From Romboutsia faecis (GTDB taxonomy: Bacteria; Bacillota; Clostridia; Peptostreptococcales; Peptostreptococcaceae): a DNA stretch of 64,000 nt. The notes under the pieces were generated by a model that saw nothing but the letters and a program-made list of their open reading frames with translations, had not been told where the DNA came from and ran no database searches. A program made the position numbers and the translations under genes. The stretch covers positions 434,001 to 498,000 of the forward strand of contig NZ_JACRWE010000001.1 in NCBI RefSeq assembly GCF_014323405.1. Direction: 5' to 3'. Shown here piece by piece: positions 55,116-63,860 of the stretch (position 1 is the stretch's first letter; every line of letters starts with the position of its first letter).

Positions 55116-56108
55116 TATATCATTAATATTTTCAAATTTTAGGTCATCATCAAATAAATTGATTATAGTCTTTATTTCATTTTTATATTCATCTTTTGTA
55201 ATTTTATAAAGCATTAAATCTTCTAATAAATCCTCCATATCTAAGCATGGATTTTCTAATATATAAAAATATCCCTCTTTTATATTAATTAGTTTCTCTA
55301 TAGCTACTACTTTTTTACTAATATCTCTTAATATATCTATATTATTTATATCTATATCTTCCAAAGATATAATGTATTCTCTTACTACTTTTATTATTTC
55401 TAAAGATATAAAGTTTATATCATAGTTATCTTCATTTTTATAAAGACTATTCTTATATTTATCAAATTTTTCATCTAATTTTTCATCTATATTATTAAAA
55501 GGAGGCTTTATCATATCTTGTATTATTAATAAATTTCTTATACTTTCATTATCGTCTAATACTGTATCTAATAAAAACAAATTATAAGCATCATCTAATG
55601 GATCATGTACTTCTCCACTAAATTCTACATTTGCTATATTTAGTAGATTTTTTAATGATATATAATTCATACACCTAATTCCACAATCCAAATATTTATC
55701 TTTTATATCTACAAATAAATTTCTTATATTATTTAAAAATCTTGGATGCTTATTTTTTTGTGAACTTATTTTATCAATATTACTAAAGCATACTAAGTCT
55801 AGATTTCCAAATGTATATATCCCCTCTATTTCAGAAAAAGATCCTAACCAACATTTAAAATTTCTCATTACATCTTCATATGTAGGTGCTCTAAATAAAT
55901 CTTCTGATGTTATTTTAGTTAAGTCTTCAATATGTGGATATACTTCCTTCGTTATTATAGGTTTTATTAATGATTTAAACTTTTCTATTTCACCCGTACG
56001 ATCATCATATTTTACTGCACCAATAGCTATTATATCCGCATTTAACATATCCTTCTTACCCTTACTAGTTGGCATGTTCATTTCAAAGTCTATATATATT
56101 TTTTTCAA
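55101..56108 (-). CDS. Exonuclease-domain protein with helical extension
   Basis: A 335-residue protein. The first 185 residues fit a DEDDh exonuclease: IYIDFEMN (Asp, Glu), TFGNLDLVCF (Asp) and VHDPLDDAYNLF (His, Asp). This resembles KapD-like exonucleases. The C-terminal 150 residues are acidic and helical with no recognised fold; they might bind a partner or nucleic acid. Translation starts at TTG (56108) six bases after GGGGAG. It stands alone between terminators. Confidence 0.8.
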   Translation of the reverse strand: MKKIYIDFEMNMPTSKGKKDMLNADIIAIGAVKYDDRTGEIEKFKSLIKPIITKEVYPHIEDLTKITSEDLFRAPTYEDVMRNFKCWLGSFSEIEGIYTFGNLDLVCFSNIDKISSQKNKHPRFLNNIRNLFVDIKDKYLDCGIRCMNYISLKNLLNIANVEFSGEVHDPLDDAYNLFLLDTVLDDNESIRNLLIIQDMIKPPFNNIDEKLDEKFDKYKNSLYKNEDNYDINFISLEIIKVVREYIISLEDIDINNIDILRDISKKVVAIEKLINIKEGYFYILENPCLDMEDLLEDLMLYKITKDEYKNEIKTIINLFDDDLKFENINDIVPKK

Positions 56109-56165
56109 TATAAACTCCCCTCTCTAAATGTGTCTATATACATTCTATCATTATATTGTAAAATA

Positions 56166-56203
56166 AAAAACCGTTGACTATACAATATTAGCCAACGATT
56201 TTT
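56166..56203 (-). terminator. Possible intrinsic terminator of the TtcA-like gene
   Basis: AAAAACCGTTG (from 56166) and CAACGATTTTT (to 56203) form an imperfect stem with one mismatch, followed on the minus strand by TTTTTTATTT. Confidence 0.55.
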
Positions 56204-56212
56204 ATTTTGTAA

Positions 56213-57073
56213 CTACTCGTACTTTTCTAAAAAAGAATGCTTAATTCCATCTTGCTGCCAGCCTAAAACAGAGTCTATATTTACATTTTCAGCTGCTTTA
56301 AATATAGATTTTTCCACATCCTTAAAGTTTTCACCTAAGTTCTTTATAAGGTCTTTTATTTCATATCTCTTATTTCCAGTTTTCTTAGCCGCTACCATAC
56401 AAGCACAGTTTAGAGGCCAAATCCCACTATTTTGGATAAATCTTATTATATGTTCTTCTCTTATATAGTAAAGAGGTCTTATTATTTGTATTCCATCAAA
56501 GTTCGTAGAATCTAACTTTGGTAACATTGTCTTAAAGTTACCTGCACATAGTAAGTTTAACATTGTAGTTTCAATAACATCATCATAATGATGTCCTAAA
56601 GCAAGCTTATTACATCCTAACTCTTCAGCTTTAGAATATAATGCTCCTCTTCTCATTCTTGCACACATATAACAAGGATAATCCTTTGCTATTTCATCTG
56701 CAATTTCAAATATTCTTGAATCAAATAAATGTATTGGTATATCTAAATATTCACAGTTATCTATAAGTAATTGTCTTATATCTTTGTGATACCCTGGATC
56801 CATTGCTATAAATTCAACTTCAAAGTTTACTTGACCATGTCTTTTTAGTTCTTGGAACATTTTCGCCATAAGAAGACTATCTTTTCCTCCCGAGATTGCA
56901 ACACCTATCTTGTCACCCTCTTCTACTAAGTTATAATCTCTTATAGCTTTTATGAATTTAGACCATAAATGCTTTCTATATTTCTTTATTATACTTCTTT
57001 CTATATCTTTTAATGGTTGTCTTTCATCAAAAGGTACTATTATTTCACAACCTTTTCCTGCTAAATCACTCAT
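56213..57073 (-). CDS. TtcA-family tRNA thiolation ATP pyrophosphatase
   Basis: A 286-residue N-type ATP pyrophosphatase. The PP-loop is SGGKDSLL (about residues 60-67). CYMC near residue 140 and Cys in NCACMV near 218 could bind an Fe-S cluster, as in TtcA. ALGHHYDDVIET is also conserved. The E. coli homologue makes 2-thiocytidine at position 32 of some tRNAs; clostridial relatives are annotated in the same family but their target is not proven. AGGTGATGT precedes ATG. Monocistronic. Confidence 0.88.
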   Translation of the reverse strand: MSDLAGKGCEIIVPFDERQPLKDIERSIIKKYRKHLWSKFIKAIRDYNLVEEGDKIGVAISGGKDSLLMAKMFQELKRHGQVNFEVEFIAMDPGYHKDIRQLLIDNCEYLDIPIHLFDSRIFEIADEIAKDYPCYMCARMRRGALYSKAEELGCNKLALGHHYDDVIETTMLNLLCAGNFKTMLPKLDSTNFDGIQIIRPLYYIREEHIIRFIQNSGIWPLNCACMVAAKKTGNKRYEIKDLIKNLGENFKDVEKSIFKAAENVNIDSVLGWQQDGIKHSFLEKYE

Positions 57074-57256
57074 TACATCACCTCATTCTTATGTGAACAT
57101 GAAATTTATTTTATCATAAATTATATGAATAATTCAAGATGTAGCTTAAGTTATCACTGTGCAAAATTTAACTTTTTCTATATTACTCTAGATTATTTTA
57201 TATTTATAAGTAGGTTATTTGTAACCTTTTTATTTTGTAAAAATATAATAATATTA

Positions 57257-57265
57257 CATAGCCTA
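57257..57265 (+). promoter_or_regulatory. SigK/SigE-like -10 element of the cotJ operon
   Basis: CATAGCCTA fits the mother-cell sigma-K -10 pattern CATAnnnTA and lies about 18 bases before the Shine-Dalgarno of cotJA. The -35 region is not clear. Expression in the mother cell during sporulation is expected for cotJ genes. Confidence 0.4.
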
Positions 57266-57298
57266 GCTATAGAAATTTACAAGGAGGTTTTTTCATCA

Positions 57299-57508
57299 AT
57301 GGAAAAAAATGATAGAGGAGTTGTACAGAACTGTGGTTGCGAATTAGCTAGACCATATATTAATGATCAAGTTCTTACAAAGATGTATAATCTTTCAACT
57401 GCATTACAAAACGGAACTATATTTCCTGAACTATTCTTAATAGACTCTAACATGTACAATGCAGACTTATATAAAAATCCTAAAAACAGAGTTAGGGGGA
57501 AAAGATAA
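57299..57508 (+). CDS. cotJA: Spore coat-associated protein CotJA
   Basis: A 69-residue protein with LARPYINDQVLTKMYN and GTIFPELFLIDS, matching the CotJA family. It helps load CotJC into the spore coat. Start is the ATG at 57299, after AAGGAGG at 57281-57287; the longer open frame upstream has no ribosome site and lacks CotJA likeness. It overlaps cotJB by one base (TAATG). Confidence 0.9.
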   Translation: MEKNDRGVVQNCGCELARPYINDQVLTKMYNLSTALQNGTIFPELFLIDSNMYNADLYKNPKNRVRGKR

Positions 57509-57777
57509 TGAAACAATGTAGCAATAGAAGTGAATTATTGAGAAGAGTTCAAGAAACTGGTTTTGCATGTGTAGATATGAATTTATATCTGGATAATCAT
57601 CCAGAAGATAAAAATGCTATAAATGTTTATAACTCATTAGTTAATGATTTTGCCCAAGCTAGATGTGCCTATGAAAGTAGATATGGGCCTTTAACTAATT
57701 TTGGATACGCACCAAGCCAATATCCTTGGCAATGGATTTGCCAACCTTGGCCATGGGACAGAGAATTTAATGCATAA
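57508..57777 (+). CDS. cotJB: Spore coat protein CotJB
   Basis: An 89-residue protein of the CotJB family: LLRRVQETGFACVDMNLYLD, then ARCAYESRYGPLTNFG and the Trp-rich end YPWQWICQPWPWD. It is the second gene of the cotJABC operon and is translationally coupled to cotJA. GGGGGA lies ahead of the ATG inside cotJA. Confidence 0.93.
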   Translation: MKQCSNRSELLRRVQETGFACVDMNLYLDNHPEDKNAINVYNSLVNDFAQARCAYESRYGPLTNFGYAPSQYPWQWICQPWPWDREFNA

Positions 57778-57799
57778 TTATTAAGGAGGAAATAAATTT

Positions 57800-58372
57800 A
57801 TGTGGATATATCAAAAGACTTTAGAGTTCCCCGTTAACCTAAGATGTAAAGATTTAAACATGGCTAAGCTTATAATGACTCAATTAGGGGGACCAAATGG
57901 CGAGTTAGCTGCTGCTATAAGATATTTACAACAAAGATACACTATGCCTACAGGAAAATCTCGTGCACTTTTAACAGACATAGGTACAGAAGAAATGGCT
58001 CACGTTGAAATTATATCTAGTATGTTATATCAATTAACTGAAGATGCTACTCCAGAAGAATTAAAAAAAGCTGGACTTGGAACAAATTACGCTCAATTTG
58101 GTCACGGTCTTCAGCCAACTGACTCAAATGGAGTTCCTTGGACAGCAGCATATATAAATGTATTTGGTGATGCTGTTACTAATTTACATGAAGATATGGC
58201 AGCTGAACAAAAAGCACTAGCAACTTATTATCAACTTATAAATTTAACAGATAATGTAGATATAATAAATGTACTTCGTTTCTTAGGTGAAAGAGAAATA
58301 GTTCACTATCAAAGATTTGGAGAAGCATTGATGGATGTTTATGATTTTACAGAATGCAAAAAAGTATTTTAA
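57800..58372 (+). CDS. cotJC: CotJC, manganese catalase-like spore coat protein
   Basis: A 190-residue protein of the manganese catalase family. Metal ligands are suggested by MTQLGGPNGELAAAIRYL and the EEMAHVEI segment, and by a later EDMAAEQ and EREIVHYQ. In C. difficile, related coat proteins (CotCB and others) have catalase-type folds and protect or build the outer spore layers. It is the last gene of the cotJ operon with AAGGAGG before ATG. Confidence 0.95.
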   Translation: MWIYQKTLEFPVNLRCKDLNMAKLIMTQLGGPNGELAAAIRYLQQRYTMPTGKSRALLTDIGTEEMAHVEIISSMLYQLTEDATPEELKKAGLGTNYAQFGHGLQPTDSNGVPWTAAYINVFGDAVTNLHEDMAAEQKALATYYQLINLTDNVDIINVLRFLGEREIVHYQRFGEALMDVYDFTECKKVF

Positions 58373-58395
58373 TTTTATAAAAATATAATAAAATT

Positions 58396-58438
58396 AATAA
58401 AAGGCTCTTCTATAATTAAATAGAAGTAGCCTTTTATT
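58396..58438. terminator. Bidirectional intrinsic terminator
   Basis: AATAAAAGGCT from 58396 pairs with AGCCTTTTATT ending near 58438, with an inner CTTCTA/TAGAAG stem. It separates convergent cotJC and the 58437 gene. Confidence 0.85.
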
Positions 58439-58844
58439 ATATGTTAGATAAAACTCTAATTTTCATTTCCTCATTTAATCCCAAAAATGACGTTATTCCA
58501 TCAACGTCAGCTATTGAAAAATATTGCATATAATCACTTAAAATTTTAACAGGTGCATATTCATTTCTATCTTGAAAATAATAACACAGATTTTGCATAT
58601 ACTTCAAATAGCATTTATTAATCTTAAGCTCAACATAAGGTAAATCTGTTTCAGTTCTAGAATTGTAAAATAGTTCTTTTAATCTCATGTAGGCACACTC
58701 TGAGTCTTTACTTAAGTGTAGATTGCTCAATCTTTCATCTAATGCTTTTTCTATATAAAAAAGAGCTGTTCTGTTTATAAGTAATTCTACATAAAAATTT
58801 TTTCGACTATATTTAAATTGATAAAAATCAGTTATAACAGTCAT
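58437..58844 (-). CDS. Hypothetical protein of 135 residues
   Basis: A soluble protein beginning MTVITDFYQFKYSRKNFYVE and ending FLGLNEEMKIRVLSNI, with many Tyr and Leu residues and few Gly; secondary structure is probably mostly helical. I do not recognise a family. Start is set at 58844 by AAGGAGCG eight bases upstream; a longer frame upstream has no such site. Its stop touches the shared hairpin with cotJC. Sporulation association is only positional. Confidence 0.7.
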   Translation of the reverse strand: MTVITDFYQFKYSRKNFYVELLINRTALFYIEKALDERLSNLHLSKDSECAYMRLKELFYNSRTETDLPYVELKINKCYLKYMQNLCYYFQDRNEYAPVKILSDYMQYFSIADVDGITSFLGLNEEMKIRVLSNI

Positions 58845-59044
58845 TTTATCGCTCCTTATATATTTATTTAACATTCTCAATCTTATATTATATATTATTT
58901 TCAATATGCCCTATTATTTATACATAATAAAATTTAAAATATTTGTATAAAAATAAAATATAGAGTCATGACTGACTCTATATTAATATTTTATATTATT
59001 CATTTATATAATTCTTATAATTTATTTAATTACATAAAAATAAT

Positions 59045-60160
59045 CTATAACACTCTTCTTGCGTTTACAAAAGCTCCTTTGTAATAGCTGCTATTAAAGT
59101 CAGATATTACTACCTCACCTTTGCTTGAAGATGCATGTATAAACTTTCCATCTCCCATATAAATACCAACATGGCTTACAGCTCCATTATTTGATCCATT
59201 TGTATCAAAAAATACTAAATCACCTTTTTTTACATTACTTCTACTTACTGACGTCCCATACTTACTTTGATCTTTAGATACTCTAGGTAAAGTTACTCCA
59301 GCAGTTTGTTTGAATACATAATAAGTAAATCCTGAGCAATCAAAAGTACTAGGACCTTCTGCACCCCAAGAATATTTTTTACCTAATAACGTTTTTGCAA
59401 AACTTATTACTTTATCAGCTTTCGAACTTGATGATGAGTCATTTCCATTTGAGTTACTTGTTTTATTTGCTAAATATGAGCTAGATACATATCCTACTTT
59501 TCCATTGTAACTTATCTTTGACCATCCATTTGATTCCGAAATAACTCCAACTTCAGTTCCATAGCTAAGTGTTGCTATCTTTGAATAGCTTGTCCCCGGA
59601 CCAGTTCTAAAGTTTAGTCCACTTGTATTTACTATTTTCTTATATTTAACAGCTTCAGTTGTATTACTTGATCCATTTTTGTTAGCTAAATAATCGCTAG
59701 AAACATATCCAGTTTTTCCGTTATAATTTATTTTTGACCATCCATTTGACTCTGATATTACTGAAACTTCGGTACCTTTTTTTATGCTTCCTATTATTGA
59801 GTATTTAGTTCCTGCCCCACTTCTAAAATTAAGACTTGTTGCTGTAACTACTTTTTTAGTTGTTGATGTTTGATTCGAGCCACTATATGTACCTACATAA
59901 TCTCCATGTGCATAACCTGTTTTACCATTGAATTTTATTTTAACCCATTCACCGCTAATTCCTATATATTCAACCTTATCACCTTTATTTAATTTTCCCA
60001 TAGAAGAGTAACTTGTGCTTGGTCCCGTTCTAAAGTTAACCGAATTTGCAGTTATAATTCTGTACTCAACTTCATCTGCATTAGATATAGAGCTACATAA
60101 TGGTATAGCTACAGATGTTGCTATAACGCCTGATATTATATGTTTTTTGTTAATATTCAT
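59045..60160 (-). CDS. Cell-wall hydrolase with three SH3b repeats and an NlpC/P60 domain
   Basis: A 371-residue secreted enzyme: signal peptide (1-28), three bacterial SH3 repeats (about 35-90, 107-162, 175-230; each with NFRTGPSTSY-like or NFRSGAGTKY-like starts and a NGKTGY or NGKVGY end), a Ser-rich linker, and NlpC/P60 (about 255-371). The catalytic cysteine is in FDCSGFTYYVF, the histidine in AVSHVGIYMG. It should cut peptide stems of peptidoglycan. Translation may use an unusual leader: the nearest Shine-Dalgarno (GGGAGAGGAG) is 40 bases before the ATG, with a hairpin between. Confidence 0.94.
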   Translation of the reverse strand: MNINKKHIISGVIATSVAIPLCSSISNADEVEYRIITANSVNFRTGPSTSYSSMGKLNKGDKVEYIGISGEWVKIKFNGKTGYAHGDYVGTYSGSNQTSTTKKVVTATSLNFRSGAGTKYSIIGSIKKGTEVSVISESNGWSKINYNGKTGYVSSDYLANKNGSSNTTEAVKYKKIVNTSGLNFRTGPGTSYSKIATLSYGTEVGVISESNGWSKISYNGKVGYVSSSYLANKTSNSNGNDSSSSSKADKVISFAKTLLGKKYSWGAEGPSTFDCSGFTYYVFKQTAGVTLPRVSKDQSKYGTSVSRSNVKKGDLVFFDTNGSNNGAVSHVGIYMGDGKFIHASSSKGEVVISDFNSSYYKGAFVNARRVL

Positions 60161-60167
60161 AATTATC

Positions 60168-60192
60168 GATTATAGTTATGTAAACTATAATC
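60168..60192 (-). promoter_or_regulatory. Hairpin between Shine-Dalgarno and start of the NlpC/P60 gene
   Basis: GATTATAGTT (60168-60177) pairs with AACTATAATC (60183-60192) around a five-base loop. It lies between the ATG (60158-60160) and GGGAGAGGAG near 60200-60209. Folding would bring the ribosome site within about 15 bases of the start. Confidence 0.55.
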
Positions 60193-60456
60193 TTAATCAA
60201 CTCCTCTCCCTATAAATAAGTATATCTACTACTTAAAAGGTTTGCTATTTTTCGCTTTTTATATAAATTAAAGCTTTTTTCTTAATAATATTATTACAAA
60301 TATGTAACATAATGTCTATAAAAAACATCAGTTTCCAGTATTTTCTACGCATATTTCTAATTTAATTTAATAAGCATATTTAGAGGAATAATATTACATT
60401 CTATAGAATATAATGCAATGATTCATATAACTTTGTATTTGTAAGGGGGAATTTTC

Positions 60457-61095
60457 ATGAATAATATTTACAGTAGTTTAAACTTATTACCTACACCTTG
60501 GATGAAAAAAAAATTAGAAACTATTTATGACAAAAAACTTAATGGAAATCTATTTTTAATATACAACGAATTAAAATCCACATATGAAATTAGCTGCAAT
60601 CATTTAATTAAACTTCTAGATGATAATAATATCACTATTGATAGTACACATCCTATATATTTTTACTTTCCTCTAGAAGTTGATAATTTAATTAAGACTT
60701 TAATACTAACAATTAAATACTTAATCCCAAAAGATACATATATAATACTCGGTGGATTTATTGAAAATTACCCTAATCTAAATGAGTCAGATTGTGTCTA
60801 TAATCTATACAATATTTATCCTGAGTTAAAAAATACTATTGATTTTTCTTATCTTATTGATAAGTCTAAAGAATTTGAAATATTTACTTCTTTATCTGAC
60901 ACACACAGAATCCATATTGATCCAGCATCTTCATGTACGGTATCTGGCCCAATGCTAGAACATAATTTAAATAAATTTAAAAACGCGACTCATGTTTCTT
61001 TTATTAAGTTACTTTCCGAAGAATCTTCTGATTTCGTTAACTATTATATAAAAGGATTAACAAATAAAAATAATAATTTTAATTTTAATTTCTAG
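60457..61095 (+). CDS. Hypothetical protein of 212 residues
   Basis: A cytoplasmic protein with no signal peptide or membrane helix. Segments include LLPTPWMKKKLETIYD, YLIPKDTYIILGGFIENYP and FTSLSDTHRIHIDPASS. Its end is Asn/Phe-rich. I do not recognise a family. GGGGGAA lies before the ATG. It precedes the second topB in the same direction but a terminator follows it, so it is probably its own unit. Confidence 0.7.
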   Translation: MNNIYSSLNLLPTPWMKKKLETIYDKKLNGNLFLIYNELKSTYEISCNHLIKLLDDNNITIDSTHPIYFYFPLEVDNLIKTLILTIKYLIPKDTYIILGGFIENYPNLNESDCVYNLYNIYPELKNTIDFSYLIDKSKEFEIFTSLSDTHRIHIDPASSCTVSGPMLEHNLNKFKNATHVSFIKLLSEESSDFVNYYIKGLTNKNNNFNFNF

Positions 61096-61116
61096 ACTGC
61101 CTTGCAGTCTTTTCTT
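61094..61116 (+). terminator. Intrinsic terminator of the 60457 gene
   Basis: AGACTGC (61094-61100) pairs with GCAGTCT (61104-61110), then TTTCTTTTT. The stem overlaps the stop codon region of the gene. Confidence 0.7.
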
Positions 61117-61156
61117 TTTATATGATAATATAAATAGTATTTGAAAGGAGGTTTAT

Positions 61157-63361
61157 ATGAAGCTTATACTTGCAGAAAAACCATCTGTTGCTAAAACTAT
61201 AGCTACCTTTTTAGGCGCAAAAACTAGGCATGATGGGTATTTTGAAGGAAATGATTATATAGTTACTTATGCCGTAGGTCACTTAGTCTCTTTATTCGAT
61301 ATGAGGGATTATGATAAAGATAGATATTCTGGTTCATGGAAAATGGATAATTTTCCATTCATACCTAGTGATAAGTTCAAATTTAAAGTGGATAGTTCAA
61401 AGAAAAAACAATTTGATACGGTAAAAAAACTTTTACATAGAGATGATATTGAATATGTAATAAATGCTACAGATAATGATAGAGAGGGTGAATTAATTTC
61501 ATTCTTAATCTTTTTATTAGCAAAAAATAAAAAACCAGTTAAAAGAATTTTGGTAAATGAATGGACTCCAGAAGATATAACTAGAGGTCTTAATAATTTA
61601 AAAGATAATTCAGAAATGTTAAATTTACAAGCAGCAGGATATACTAGACTTCTTACAGATTGGCTAATAGGTATTAATTTTACATCAGTTGCCACTCTGA
61701 AATACGGTAATGGAAAACTACTTAATATAGGACGTGTAATTCTACCAACTGTAAAATTAGTTTATGATAGGGATATGGAGATTTCCAACTTCATACCTAA
61801 AAATTACTTTGAAATAGAAGGTAACTTTGAAAGTGATAATGGTAAGTATAAAGGTAAATATATTAAAGGTAAAGAAAGTAAGTTTGATACTATAGAAGAT
61901 GCTAACAAAATTATTGATAGTATTACTTCTAATAAAGGAACAGTAATAGATAAAAAAGTTACTACATCTAAAGAATATGCTCCTAAACTATTTAGTTTAA
62001 CATCTCTTCAAGGATTTATAACTTCTAAGTATTCAAATTTCACTTCTGATAAAGTTTTAAGTGTATGTCAATCACTTTATGAAGGAAAAGGTAAAGGTGG
62101 GTATATAACTTATCCTAGAACAGATTCTATTTACTTAGAAGAAAGTCTAGTTCCAAAAGTATCACAAACTTTAGAGAAGATAAAAGTAGGCCTTCCATAT
62201 GAAAATAAGATTTCATTTACTAAAAGTAAAAGAATATTCGACTCTTCTAAAGTTGATAGCCATAGTGCCATTATACCTACATATATAATACCTAATAACC
62301 TTAGTTCTGATGAGCAAATTGTTTATAATGCTATAAAAGATAGGTTTATTGCAAACTTTATGCCTCCAGCAGAATATGAGAACACAGAAATTAAAACCGA
62401 TTTAGATAAGCATATATTCCTAACTAAAGGTAAGGTCTTAAAGGTTAAAGGTTATTTAGAAGTGTATAATAAAGAAGAAAAAGATGACTTACTACCTATG
62501 GTTAATAAACTAGAAACTGTAGATATTTTAGATATAAAAGCTTTATCTAAGCAAACTACTCCTCCTAAGCCATATACAGAGGATACTTTACTTAAAGCTA
62601 TGAAAAATTGTGGTAAAAATGTATCAGAAGAAGATACTACAGTTCTATCTGGCTATTCAATAGGTACATCTGCAACTCGTGCTGATGTCTTAAAAAAAAT
62701 CAGCCAAGTTGGATATGTTAAGAAGAAAGGTAAATCCTATGCTATAACAGATTTAGGTAAAAACTTAGTTGAAATATTCCCTGTAAAAGATTTATTCGAC
62801 GTTGACTATACAGGAAAACTAGAAAAAAGTTTAAGTGATATTCAAAAAGGACAGTTCACTAGAAAAGAATATTTAACAAATATCATGAACTTTATATATC
62901 AAAATGTAAATTTAATAAAAAGAGATAGTAATAAAAATATAAGTACAGAAGTGTATACTTATAACTCTAAAACAAAAAAATATGTTAAAGAATCTTCTAA
63001 AACAAAAAAATCTAGTTTGTCTGATGAAAAATCAAAATTAAAGTCAGATAAAAATGACTCTTTAGGAAAATGCCCTGTATGTCAAAATGACGTAATAGAA
63101 TCAGATAAAGGGTTCTTATGCACAAATTATAATAATTGTAAATTTGGAATTTGGAAAAACGATAAATACTTAGAGTATTATAAAAAGAAACCAAATAAAA
63201 CAATGGTCAAAAGTATACTAAAAAATGGAGAAGCAAAGGTTAAATCATTAACATCCAAACAAGGCAAAAAATTCGATGCTTTACTTAAATATAATAAAAA
63301 AAATAATGGCTACTGGGGATGGACTATAGAATTAGAACCTGATACTTCTACTTCAAAATAA
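61157..63361 (+). CDS. topB: Second DNA topoisomerase III
   Basis: A 734-residue type IA topoisomerase. Toprim motifs are LILAEKPSVAKTIATFLG and TDNDREGEL; the active tyrosine is in GGYITYPRTDSIYL. The C-terminus has one four-cysteine ribbon (CPVCQND, then CTNYNNCKFG) and a final topoisomerase C-terminal repeat (GEAKVKSLTSKQGKKFDALL). This differs from the double-ribbon tail of the TopB at 3523. The pair probably came by an old duplication or acquisition; copies of this tail type are common in Firmicutes mobile elements, but no other mobile genes are near. GGAGG precedes ATG. Confidence 0.94.
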   Translation: MKLILAEKPSVAKTIATFLGAKTRHDGYFEGNDYIVTYAVGHLVSLFDMRDYDKDRYSGSWKMDNFPFIPSDKFKFKVDSSKKKQFDTVKKLLHRDDIEYVINATDNDREGELISFLIFLLAKNKKPVKRILVNEWTPEDITRGLNNLKDNSEMLNLQAAGYTRLLTDWLIGINFTSVATLKYGNGKLLNIGRVILPTVKLVYDRDMEISNFIPKNYFEIEGNFESDNGKYKGKYIKGKESKFDTIEDANKIIDSITSNKGTVIDKKVTTSKEYAPKLFSLTSLQGFITSKYSNFTSDKVLSVCQSLYEGKGKGGYITYPRTDSIYLEESLVPKVSQTLEKIKVGLPYENKISFTKSKRIFDSSKVDSHSAIIPTYIIPNNLSSDEQIVYNAIKDRFIANFMPPAEYENTEIKTDLDKHIFLTKGKVLKVKGYLEVYNKEEKDDLLPMVNKLETVDILDIKALSKQTTPPKPYTEDTLLKAMKNCGKNVSEEDTTVLSGYSIGTSATRADVLKKISQVGYVKKKGKSYAITDLGKNLVEIFPVKDLFDVDYTGKLEKSLSDIQKGQFTRKEYLTNIMNFIYQNVNLIKRDSNKNISTEVYTYNSKTKKYVKESSKTKKSSLSDEKSKLKSDKNDSLGKCPVCQNDVIESDKGFLCTNYNNCKFGIWKNDKYLEYYKKKPNKTMVKSILKNGEAKVKSLTSKQGKKFDALLKYNKKNNGYWGWTIELEPDTSTSK

Positions 63362-63372
63362 ATTTAATAAAC

Positions 63373-63415
63373 ATAAATAAAGGTGTGATAATTAAATTTT
63401 CACACCTTTATTTAT
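63373..63415. terminator. Bidirectional intrinsic terminator
   Basis: A 16-bp perfect stem (63373-63388 with 63400-63415) between the convergent topB copy and zinc-ribbon gene. Confidence 0.9.
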
Positions 63416-63439
63416 AATAGAGTAATTGTAAATAAAGTA

Positions 63440-63691
63440 TTACTCTTTATCATCATAAAAAACTTCATCTATTTTATTTCTAGCTAGTCTCATTAATTCA
63501 TTTAATTTATATCCTTTTAATTTACACCCACACTTAGGACAATACTCTAACTTCTTAGAAACTAAAGCCCTACAATTTGGCTCTGGACATCTTATTTTTG
63601 AATTAACTTCTGATACATTAAGACCACATCTAGGGCAAATTGTACCAGGTCTTGATGATACCTCTTTTCCACATCTAGGACATTTAACCAT
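63440..63691 (-). CDS. Double zinc-ribbon protein
   Basis: An 83-residue protein with repeated CxxC pairs: VKCPRCGKEV, TICPRCGLN, IRCPEPNCRA and EYCPKCGCK. These form two zinc-ribbon folds, followed by a short acidic helix (KIDEVFYDDKE). The role is unknown; such proteins often help RNA, DNA or protein complexes. GGGGGGATAGG precedes the ATG. Confidence 0.85.
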   Translation of the reverse strand: MVKCPRCGKEVSSRPGTICPRCGLNVSEVNSKIRCPEPNCRALVSKKLEYCPKCGCKLKGYKLNELMRLARNKIDEVFYDDKE

Positions 63692-63860
63692 TACCTATCC
63701 CCCCATAAAATTCTCTTTCTGCCTCCATAATAACGTCCAAAATATACTCATAAAAAATACTCCTTTATTAATCTATGCAGATAAAACTCAATAAGTTTCA
63801 ACTACAATATAATAAAGGAGATTTTTCTCTTATATCTGTATTACTCTTTATTCATCATTA

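Noticed and set aside
57125..57298. N-terminal extension of CotJA
   Set aside because: No ribosome site and no family likeness upstream of 57299; the AAGGAGG at 57281 sets the shorter start.
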